Shown here in pieces: positions 56,301 through 64,000 of a stretch of DNA of 64,000 bases. The stretch is from NCBI GenBank assembly GCA_020912385.1, contig CP087207.1, positions 2,852,001 to 2,916,000 on the forward strand, written 5' to 3'. A program made the position numbers and the translations under genes. Source of the stretch: Neofusicoccum parvum. Lineage: Eukaryota; Ascomycota; Dothideomycetes; Botryosphaeriales; Botryosphaeriaceae. The first letter of the stretch is position 1. Every line of letters begins with the position of its first letter. Under the pieces are notes generated by a model that was not told the DNA's origin, ran no database searches, and saw nothing but the letters and a program-made list of their open reading frames with translations.

Positions 56301-56983
56301 TGTCTAAGATTTCGGCACAGGACTGGATCGGCGATAATTTTCAACCACTGCATATGCTGGCACGTGGAGGATATGACAAAGCGATCCAACTCCTTCTAGA
56401 TAACGGAGCAAATCCCAACCTGTATGGTCAAGGGTCAAGTATGCATAGCCCGATTTCTGTGGGAAAGACGAAGACGGTCCTCAGCTGCGCTGTCAGGGGT
56501 GGGCATCTTACCACCGTCAGATTGCTCTTGAGATCTGGATCAGACATCAACCAACCCGCAACGGGTCCTTTCGGACGAACTGCACTTCAAACGGCAGTTG
56601 AATTGAGTGATATGGACATCATTGAGGAACTCCTCCAGGCCACTGCCACTGCGGACGTCAACGCCGATCCTGCTAAATATGGAGGCGTCACCGCGCTCCA
56701 GGCAGCGGCAATGAAAGGATATCTTGGGATCGCTACCAGGCTGGTTAATCTTGAGGCAAATGTCAATGCTCCTGCTGCAAAAGAAGAGGGGAGGACAGCC
56801 CTTGAAGGTGCTGCTGAGCACGGAAGGATTGACACGGTCCAATTCCTTCTTAACTCTGGAGCAGACGTACTAAGTCCCAAATTTGGGGCTCCTCAGTACA
56901 ACAGAGCGGTGCAACTTGCCAGGGAGAATGGCTACAATGCAGTTGCAAGGCTTCTCGAGAGACATCGGCGAGGTCTGGACTGA
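53390..56983 (+). CDS. Clr5-domain ankyrin-repeat protein
   Basis: The N-terminal Clr5 domain is split by an intron: exon 53390-53505 encodes LYLEKDMTRKEVMDEME, and exon 53567-53793 encodes YERQFKKWDFRKNL and a second basic block. Exon 3 begins at 53846, joined by a 52-base intron. A Ser/Pro linker follows, then about ten or more ankyrin repeats, recognisable by ADVNAPNVFGLTPLQLA, GADVNRPGAHPSALQAA and ALQAAAMKGYLGIA. The repeats are interrupted at 55350-55560. The best model ends exon 3 at 55349 and resumes at 55561, giving 1089 residues, but the GTCAAC donor is weak and a donor at 55390 also keeps frame. Clr5 was first known from fission-yeast silencing; in filamentous fungi this architecture is common and its role unclear. 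The gene could also be decaying at the interruption. Confidence 0.7.
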
Positions 56984-57658
56984 CTTACCTTTCTCTTCTT
57001 TCTTCCATATGTATCCCCCGTTACGGTACTGCGAAAGTTTGATTTTTACTTTACATTTTTAGGGTTGCAGTTGAATCTACCTTAATTTCCATGTTTCAAA
57101 TACAAAGGGTCTGCATGAAACACCTGACTTCCAAAAAAAAGTACCAAATACAACTGCAGCCGTTGCAAACCTCCTGGATATATTTTTTGAGGACAGGTCG
57201 AAACCTCGAAGACATTAAAGCATTCCTTATTGTAATCTGTAGCCTTGGCCTAAAAGATGTATAACTCATGATGCGTGCCTCGTAATGAACCAGTGACATC
57301 TGAAGCAAAGGATAATTGCGGTATTGATGAATGTTTCACTATTCGAGGGATGTGCTTAGCCACCTCTTTGGTTCTGTGATACAAGAGGGCTACCCAGTGT
57401 ACAGTTCTGCGGAACTATACCCAAAAGCATCATCGGAGTCTACTATGTTTTGGCATGGCGTTGCAGATTTCACACCTTGCCAACCGTCCGAAAGCTACAC
57501 CATACTGATTCACAACTCTTAAGAGAGATATGCCCGACAAAGCATATCTGGGGGTTTCTAACAAATAACCCAGCAGATAAAGACCCAAAGTATATAGCTC
57601 TAAGCTGCACCCAACCCAACATCCACCCTCCCCGTCCACTCTCCAACCCCAACCCCAC
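56984..57658. other. Convergent intergenic region
   Basis: AT-rich 675-base stretch between the ends of the Clr5-ankyrin and amidase genes. Short ORFs on both strands have no features. Presumed 3' untranslated regions. Confidence 0.5.
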
Positions 57659-59611
57659 CTACTCCCTCCACAACCTCCTCCCCACCTCCACAGCCCTCAC
57701 CACCCCCTCCCTCTCCAACTCCTCCACCAACCCCGCCAACATCCCATCACACCCCCTCGCCACCATCAAATTAACCGCCACCGGCAACCACTCCCTCCGC
57801 CCCGTCACCTCGCTCAAAAACCCCACCTCCCCCACCGGCAGCACCACCTCCGGCGCGCCCGCGAACCCGGCAACCGCCCAGTCCGCAAACCCGAGCGGCG
57901 GCGCCACCCGCGGCGCGACGTACGCGTCGCGGTAGGCGGGCGCGCCGGCCGCGGTCATGTGGACGTAGACGCCCTCGGAGCAGGCGGCGGCGTCGGGCCG
58001 GCCCAGCGCACCGCGCCACCAGCGGCGGAAGGCGGCCGCGTTGCGCAGCGCGGCGGCGTGGGTGGCGGGTGGGACGGCGGCGGCGGCCCAGGCCCAGCGC
58101 ATGCGCGCGTCCGGGTTGATGTAGGGGGTGGTGTTGGCGTGGAGGGCGGCGTGGGCGGCGAGGAAGGGGGTGGCGAGGAGGGCGCGCTGGTCGGTGGCGG
58201 TGAGGATGGCGTAGGTTTGGTTGAGGAGGGTGGGGAGCGGGGAGGTGGTGTTTTGGGCGGTGGCGGCCCAGTGCTGGCTGATGTTCGTGGCGGTGTGGGT
58301 GGTGCCGAAGAGGCGCTCGAGCTGGCGGACGAAGGCGTCGAGGAGGGCGAGGGCTTCCGGGGCGGCGGTCGAGGTCGAGTTGGTGGAGACGTAGATGCTG
58401 CGTGGGTACGCGGAGAAGTTGGTGGCGGCGGCGCTGCCCCCGTGGTACCAGTGGCGCGTGACGTGCGACCAGAGAGCGGGGCTGCGGGTGAAGACGCCGG
58501 CGGTGTCCAGGTGCGGTGACAGGGGGAGCACGCCGTCCATGGACACGGCGCCGGTGGACGGGCGGTTTCCGAAGACGCCGTTCAAGCGAGCCGGGCTGCG
58601 CATCGAGCCGCCCGTGTCGCTGCCGACGGCCATGTCGAGCCAGTCGTACGCCGCAATCGCTACGGCTGAGCCGGAAGACGAGCCGGACGGGACCTGGTAG
58701 CCGTCGCCGCGGGGGTTGAACGGGCAGTGTACGTCCACCCAGTCGGCTGTCGGGCGATCGCCGTTGGCAAACTGTGCGGTACCGGTCTTGCCAACAAAGA
58801 CGGCGCCCAGGTCTAGCAGCCGCTGGACAGAGGCTGCAGTGGTGTTCTGACGGCCGTAGGTATAGTAGTATGCACGGCTCCCGCCGCTAGTTCTGAGGCC
58901 CTTTACGTGGAAGATATCCTTGACCGCTAGTCGAAGGCCGGCAAGTGGCTGGGAGGCGGACCGGGAGTAGTACAGCCTGGAAGGCACTGCAACGCTCCTG
59001 GCCATGAGGTCTTCGCTCGTAGCCGACAGGGGGAGGAATCCATCACGCTCATCGCCGACAGCTGGTTGTGTGAAGGCGAGATACTCGTCGGTGTACAGTC
59101 GATAGGCCTTGAAGATATTCCCAGTGGCCATGGAGATGAAGTAAGGACCGTTCGGGATCTGAGTGCTTAGACCAGAGGTCATGAACACCTTGGTCATGTA
59201 GACCTTCCGTGAGAATGAAGCACAAGCATCCAATTCGGCGGTAGAAACGTTGCTTAGCCCGCTCGGTAAGACGTAGACGGCCTGCAAGAAGCCATCTTGG
59301 AATACGTCGTCTTGATTTCTGAAACCAGAAAGCGTTGCGTTGTACTCGTGCACGGAAAGAGATACGCTAGCTCCGGTATGAATCACCGTCAGCGGGAGTG
59401 TATCCTGACCGGGGAACTCGTCCTGGAGGGCGGGGAATGAAAGGCCAGAGAGCTGTGCAACGGGAATCCCGCCATGGTAATACGAGACGCTATTCAACGT
59501 TACGACCTTGCCGTTGTCGACCAGTGCAGCTGCAGAACAGCCGAGGATTGCGAACGCAGAGAACAAATGCGAGGCGGCCAGGGAAGCGGGCCAACGGATT
59601 TTCTCGAGCAT
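57659..59611 (-). CDS. Secreted amidase-signature-family hydrolase
   Basis: Hydrolyses an amide bond by the Ser-cisSer-Lys mechanism. Intron-free, 650 residues. An N-terminal hydrophobic signal peptide (about 1-29, LFSAFAILGCSAAA) predicts secretion. A family-specific N-terminal region to about 210 precedes the amidase core. The catalytic Lys is in AVKDIFHVKG, the cis-Ser in PSGSSSGSAVA and the nucleophile Ser in GSDTGGSMRSPA, so the triad is complete. The C-terminal third is extremely GC-rich with Ala/Arg-rich runs. The frame is open 18 bases upstream from a TTG, but ATG 59611 is the first proper start. It shares strand with the permease and the FAD oxidase downstream in coordinate, suggesting a nitrogen-acquisition role. 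The natural substrate is unknown. Confidence 0.9.
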   Translation of the reverse strand: MLEKIRWPASLAASHLFSAFAILGCSAAALVDNGKVVTLNSVSYYHGGIPVAQLSGLSFPALQDEFPGQDTLPLTVIHTGASVSLSVHEYNATLSGFRNQDDVFQDGFLQAVYVLPSGLSNVSTAELDACASFSRKVYMTKVFMTSGLSTQIPNGPYFISMATGNIFKAYRLYTDEYLAFTQPAVGDERDGFLPLSATSEDLMARSVAVPSRLYYSRSASQPLAGLRLAVKDIFHVKGLRTSGGSRAYYYTYGRQNTTAASVQRLLDLGAVFVGKTGTAQFANGDRPTADWVDVHCPFNPRGDGYQVPSGSSSGSAVAIAAYDWLDMAVGSDTGGSMRSPARLNGVFGNRPSTGAVSMDGVLPLSPHLDTAGVFTRSPALWSHVTRHWYHGGSAAATNFSAYPRSIYVSTNSTSTAAPEALALLDAFVRQLERLFGTTHTATNISQHWAATAQNTTSPLPTLLNQTYAILTATDQRALLATPFLAAHAALHANTTPYINPDARMRWAWAAAAVPPATHAAALRNAAAFRRWWRGALGRPDAAACSEGVYVHMTAAGAPAYRDAYVAPRVAPPLGFADWAVAGFAGAPEVVLPVGEVGFLSEVTGRREWLPVAVNLMVARGCDGMLAGLVEELEREGVVRAVEVGRRLWRE

Positions 59612-60337
59612 GGCTGCTGTAACGACCAAAGGCGCTGTGCTTGTACCTGTAGCAGCATTGCTACTGTCAATAAATGTAGCCGATCCAGGCTTCGATTAGG
59701 CCCCGACACCATGATGGACTTGCCGATGCGACTAAGCGTGGTCATTGGGGGGAGTGCTCCGGTACACCTTGATGTCCTTGCCCCACACCTGCAGCGTGAG
59801 CCTCCACAAGACTCCGGTTTTCGGTGTCACGATGGCCTTGCGCACGCAGGTGCCTCTGCCGGAGAACATACATCCAGGCGCAACACTAAAGTGCTTGACG
59901 AGGAAGACCCGCTTCTCAGTGATTGTGCCTGTGCCAGTGCCAGGGCGGCCTGGCCCACGACGCTCGGCGATTTTCCCGGAGCGGCAGCTCGCCTACCAGA
60001 AATTTCCCGATGCGGCTAGGCCGTTTTCGGGCCGCTTGGCCGCCACAACAAGCTCCAAAAGAAGCGGCAACACCAGTGTCGATTACGCCAAGCATCTGCC
60101 TGCGCTCCAATACGATGATCGCTATTTCCGGCTTTGAAAAATAGATCTTATCAAAACACTGTGTTTCGTAAAGTACACAGCGCTGTAAATACACACCGCG
60201 GTGCCGGAGCGGATCTGTTGTCTAAGCAATAGAAGTGAGAGTATCTACCCACGGAACCGTGGTGGACCTCAGCAGCACTCAAGCGCCTCTCCTAACACTC
60301 TTCCACCTGCCACACCTCACAGCGCACAATGCCAGCC
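59612..60337. other. Intergenic region upstream of the amidase gene
   Basis: Contains the amidase promoter and the permease 3' end. A plus-strand ORF of 130 codons (59745-60137) crosses it but has no domain and overlaps an equally open minus frame, so it is treated as noise. Confidence 0.45.
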
Positions 60338-62265
60338 TCAAAGCGGATACACGAATCTGAGGTTCTGGCGGTCCGTTTGGTCGAGGTCTTCATCGTGGAT
60401 GGCAATAACCTGACTGCCTGTGTCGAGCACCTCGTTGTCTTCTGCGTTGCCGATTTGCTCGAGCAGCTGCCGACGCCGCCCGTTCTCGCGCACGAGGTAG
60501 AAGCGGATGATGAGGCACATGGCCGGTGAGATGAACCAGAAGGCCGTCATGAATGCCCAAGGCAGCCGGTATCGCGGCTTGTACTTGTCCTGCCAGAACC
60601 TGATCCGCACGATCGTCGTCAGCCACTGCTCTTTGTCCGTTTCAAGAACGAGGAGGTAGTTGGGGGAGACTTACTCCGGCGAAATCATATTTGCAACAGA
60701 GGCGGCAACAACGCAGCTAGACAGGACAAAGAGCTTCTTTGTGTAGCCGGTCGTCGTGGTTCCAGCCCAGGAGAGGCCGAGGAGGTATGAGGGTTTGAAC
60801 GTGGATATCTGGGTCCCGATCACGAGCGCGATCTTGTTCGACCACGGCGAGGCGAGCTGTACGAAGAGTAGAGCGGTGAGTGGCTGAGCCCCAATCGTAC
60901 GATAGATTGCGGGATGCTTACCTCCATAATGCCACCCACGAAACAGGGGATGTAGGAAATGGCGCATGTGTATCCGGTGCCGAGTCGCGTGCTGTAAAGC
61001 ATCCACGCGGAGACAAGAATCAGCGCGGAGCCAATTAGGGGCTTGGCGATGTTGAAGAGGGCGCTCTCCGCAGGCGTGAACCCGAACCCGACGACAATGA
61101 GAGGGAGCTGCTGCGAGGTGTTGTTGGGAAGTTCATTGAAGAACATATGAAAGCTGAGACGCAATGGTAAGCGCAATTCACGATAGGCTGTCTAAGGCAA
61201 CACCAATGACTTACATGAATAGCCAGCTCTTCAGGTCGGTGAAGGCCTCGCGTACCTGGGACCATTTGAACGTTGAGTTCGAGATGCCGGCGCGCTCTCG
61301 GCGGATCATGGCAATCGTGTGCAGCTTCTCCTCCGTTGACAGCCACTTCGCATTTACGGGAGAATCTGGCAGGAACACGAGGAGTGGGATGAAGACAGCC
61401 ATTGTGATGACAACACAAATGATGTGCAGCCACTTCCACGACGAGATGCCGCCGACAAGAACACCCACTCCGTCGTCCTTGATGAGCTTGTAGGCAACCA
61501 TGGTCAAGAGCACGTTTGCGAAGCTCCCCGAGGCCCACCACAGAAGTTGTACCCACGGGCTCTTACTGGGAGGGAAGAAGGCCTGGTGCACTACGGTGGT
61601 GCTGGGCACGATTTGCGACTCGGTCTAAGATTCGGGGGCATCAGTACTGTTCCAATAGAAGGCGAATCGGGGGTTGACCAACCAGCCCTAGAAGGAAACG
61701 TAGGCCCATAAGCTGCTTTCCCGTTTTGACGAGCGGGTGCATCCCAAGTAGCAGAGCCCAGAAGAACAGGGAACCCGTTATGAAGTATCTTTGGCCGACC
61801 CGCTGCGATATTATGGCTCCTGGCCAGAGAGCGATGAGATATCCGGTGTAGAAAACTACGAAGAGATAATTGTACTCTGATTTCGTCATGTTGACATCAT
61901 TGAAGATTCCCATGGTGCTGGCTTGAGAGAGCGTTGACTTGTCCAGGTGTATGCAGAAGGCGATCCACCACGTTTGAGCCAAGATAAACCAAAAGTTCTT
62001 CCGGACGAGCCTGGCTTCAAGCTCAGGCGTGAGGACTCCTACTTTGTCTTTGTTGAGGTTGTAGAAAACCGTGCTGTCATCAATGTCTCCCAACGAGACG
62101 ACATGCTGGCTGTTCGTCCGTCCGGTGCCGGGCTCCTTTTCTCCGCCTTGACATAGTCTATGCTTAGCGTCTACATCCAAAATTGGTAGAACTGCTGAAA
62201 TACTCACCACTGGCTGGAGAAGGGTCTCTGGCTGGACTAATGGATTCTTGCTTGTCCGGCAGCAT
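60338..62265 (-). CDS. Dal5-type MFS permease, second copy in the window
   Basis: Plasma-membrane uptake of an organic anion, amide or similar nitrogen compound; substrate unknown. Six exons: 62265-62208, 62146-61683, 61624-61215, 61153-60922, 60856-60675 and 60599-60338, giving 535 residues. Introns of 58-75 bases all keep frame. The first membrane segment reads WWIAFCIHLDKSTLSQAS, the family's LDK-hallmark region. GQRYFITG follows segment two. The stretch LGLTESQIVPSTTVVHQAFFPP spans the third exon start. The central loop contains LPDSPVNAKWLSTEEK and the C-terminal tail is acidic. Its intron positions differ from those of the permease at 44719, arguing for separate subfamilies. It lies between the amidase and the FAD oxidase on the same strand. 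Confidence 0.92.
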
Positions 62266-62378
62266 GGCGTGAGATGGGTATAGGTCGAAGTGAACGAAGA
62301 CAGCCACAGAGCGTCAAACTTCTCAAGCGTGGTATTGACACAGGAAGTACTAGAGAGATCGGGGTATTGACAGAAACC

Positions 62379-62384
62379 TTATAT
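62379..62384 (-). promoter_or_regulatory. Possible TATA box of the second permease gene
   Basis: Reads ATATAA on the minus strand about 115 bases before the permease ATG. The position is compatible with a TATA element. There is no other support. Confidence 0.35.
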
Positions 62385-62512
62385 GCGCGACTACGGCACA
62401 GCACATCTGAAATTGTACCAGCTGCCTTGTTGGATGCAACGTTGTTATGAAAGTTCATTCTCTACCTGGCAATCGCTCCTGTCTACACCATGGCAAGGCG
62501 AACCGCCACGGC

Positions 62513-62538
62513 CTTGGCAGTACCTTGGCAGTACCTTG
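62513..62538. repeat. Tandem 11-base duplication
   Basis: CCTTGGCAGTA occurs twice in direct succession, followed by a partial third copy (CCTTG). Non-coding. Confidence 0.7.
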
Positions 62539-62946
62539 ATAGCGCTTCGCCGCTGTAGGCTCTCATCTGGCTCGCGTGTTTACCGAGCCTCGCTACATGT
62601 CTACCCTCATAGGTCTTCTGTTGTGGGGATTGAGTGGGATTTTGGTTGCATAATTGAAGCTGCAGGTTCGTATTTCGGTAGAGCATGCTTGAAGCGGAAA
62701 GCATGCCAGAGTGTGTGTGCTGGTCAAGCGCGATATAGAATCCTCTGCAGCGGCTTGTCCCTTCTCAGCTAAAGCTTGCAAGGCTTGTTGAAACCCTTGG
62801 CCGGGGTGGTGCCTGTGCTGGGGCGGAGACATCAAGGTAACCGGGATTGCCGTTTACTATCGGAGATGTGTGGAGATGACAAAGACTATTCTTGCATATT
62901 CTACCCTCGCCTGCAACCTGAATCCCGCCGCGGTACATCAATTCCT

Positions 62947-64000
62947 TTACTGGTCGACCTTCATTGCCCCACCACCAATGTTCCGAGGTCCGGCGGGTCC
63001 TTCCTCGAGCCCGTTGCCTCTCGGGGTCTCGTCGCGCCAGCGCCAGAACCGCCGCATATACGAGGAGCTCCCATCACCATTCTCGAAAATATCTGCAGCA
63101 TGCTGCAATGAGGCGGGTGACTCGTCAGGCAAAGAAAGCTCCAAATTAATGTTCGTGTTGGATGAACTCACCTCCCCAAGCACTGGTAAGAATTTGGCGC
63201 CGTGTCCGCTGCCGCCAGTGCAGACAAAAACCGATTTGTCGGCGTATTTCGGTACGTAATCGATCTGCCATAGCCATAATTCAAATTTCAATGAAAACGT
63301 ACGCAAACTCCGAGCAGCAGCGCGACTTACCACGAAAGAGTTGTCCAGTGAGTCGGTGTACCAGCACAGCTTTGTCGAATGAAAAGGGGCGTTCTTGAAT
63401 TCGGGAAGGAAGATGGAAATGAAATCCCTGATCGCATCCACAGCTGGCTGTGGGAGGGCTTTTGAGTCATTCGGCGCAAGCGGTACTGACCATTGATTGT
63501 CCTGAGTGAAGGGAGTGCCTGGGGGAGCTGGTTGAAAATTCGTAAACTGCGAGGCGCGGCGGGTTAGCGCACGTCAGCAGGCCAACAACAGAGCTCCATT
63601 ACCTTGATACCACGGTATCCGATTTTTATCAAGCCCTCTGCGGTCCGCGGGAAAGCGTAGACGCTTCCGGTGTCCTTGCCGCTACTATTGCGAGGTTTGC
63701 TCTTCCAGGTCATGACGGGAAATCTTTCTGGTGAATACTTTTCCCACAGATTTATGTTTCCCTTGTCAATCTTGAGCGTCGCTATGCTGCCAGAAGAAGA
63801 TTCGAGATGGTATGACAGCTCAGGAAGTAGCTGTGTTGAGAAAGACCCTGCTGTAGAGAGATGTTAAACGGAGCTGGTAAAGGAATTGGGCCATACAAAC
63901 CAGCCATGACAGTCACATCGGCTTTGTGCATAATCCCATCTTTGGTCTTCAGGCCAATTGCCCGCTTCAGGGTCGCCGATGTCGGGAGCCCCTCCTCAAC
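62947..64000 (-). CDS. FAD-dependent amine oxidase, fructosyl-amino-acid-oxidase-like (5' end missing)
   Basis: Flavoprotein of the DAO superfamily. Relatives oxidatively deglycate fructosyl amino acids or oxidise sarcosine or pipecolate, releasing hydrogen peroxide. Only the C-terminal 270 residues lie in the window, in exons 64000-63901 (partial), 63850-63603, 63546-63331, 63264-63172 and 63102-62947; all introns keep frame. Recognisable blocks are ADVTVMAAGSFSTQLLPEL, GSVYAFPRTAEGLIKIGYRG, the substrate-pocket strand KLCWYTDSLDN and GGSGHGAKFLPVLGE, which matches the GDSGHGFKFLP-type motif of fructosyl amine oxidases. A Gly replaces the usual Asp in that motif. The N-terminal FAD-binding motif would be beyond the window end. 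The closest family is inferred from these motifs, not from a search. Confidence 0.8.

Larger units (their letters stand above)
62266..62946. other. Intergenic region upstream of the second permease gene
   Basis: Holds the permease promoter and the 3' end of the FAD oxidase. A possible TATA element and an 11-base tandem duplication are listed separately. Short ORFs here are unconvincing. Confidence 0.5.

Noticed and set aside
57959..58519. 186-codon plus-strand Gly/Val-rich ORF
   Set aside because: Lies opposite the GC-rich end of the amidase and has no complexity.

Overview
The window is nuclear DNA of a filamentous ascomycete (Pezizomycotina). The evidence is many short GT-AG introns of about 45-75 bases, often with a CTAAC/CTAAT-like branch site; fungus-specific families (Clr5-ankyrin protein, Whi5-like repressor, Dal5-type permeases, Ser/Thr-rich surface proteins, large secreted catalase); and GC-rich third codon positions. 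A Dothideomycete is plausible but cannot be fixed from sequence alone. I saw no rRNA, tRNA, CRISPR array or intact transposon.

Layout. 0.3-2.7 kb: secreted large catalase (-). 2.7-8 kb: gene-free, mostly GC-rich. 8-10.5 kb: secreted, probably wall-associated protein (-). 11.2-13.9 kb: Ku80 (-, ten exons), divergent from a TMEM205-like membrane protein (+, 14.2-15.1 kb). 15.6-17.9 kb: DUF676-type serine hydrolase with a charged tail (-). 19.9-22 kb: Ser-rich single-pass membrane protein (+). 25.5-28.2 kb: mitochondrial m-AAA protease AFG3 (+). 29.7-30.6 kb: short-chain dehydrogenase (-). 31.3-32.7 kb: SLC35F6-like transporter (-). 34.1-35.4 kb: Whi5/Nrm1-like repressor (+). 39.3-40.9 kb: unrecognised Cys/His plus coiled-coil protein (+). 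44.7-46.4 kb: Dal5-type permease (+).

From 46.8 kb the character becomes accessory. There is a homeobox + C2H2 + retropepsin-like fusion (-), a 2,3-dihydroxybenzoate-decarboxylase-like amidohydrolase (+) divergent from it, a small membrane protein (-), a Clr5-ankyrin protein (+) divergent from that, and then a same-strand run of secreted amidase, second Dal5-type permease and FAD amine oxidase cut by the window end. The last three read as a possible nitrogen-scavenging set: extracellular amide hydrolysis, uptake, and intracellular oxidative deglycation or amine oxidation.

Exon coordinates were set by hand from splice signals and checked for frame. Every complete model adds up to a whole number of codons. 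Three introns (in Ku80, the dehydrogenase and the Whi5-like gene) are multiples of three without stops, so naive ORF reading hides them.

Most of the remaining sequence is long gene-poor, GC-rich intergenic DNA (about 2.7-8, 21.9-25.5, 35.4-39.3 and 40.9-44.7 kb), where the many overlapping ORFs look like compositional noise.
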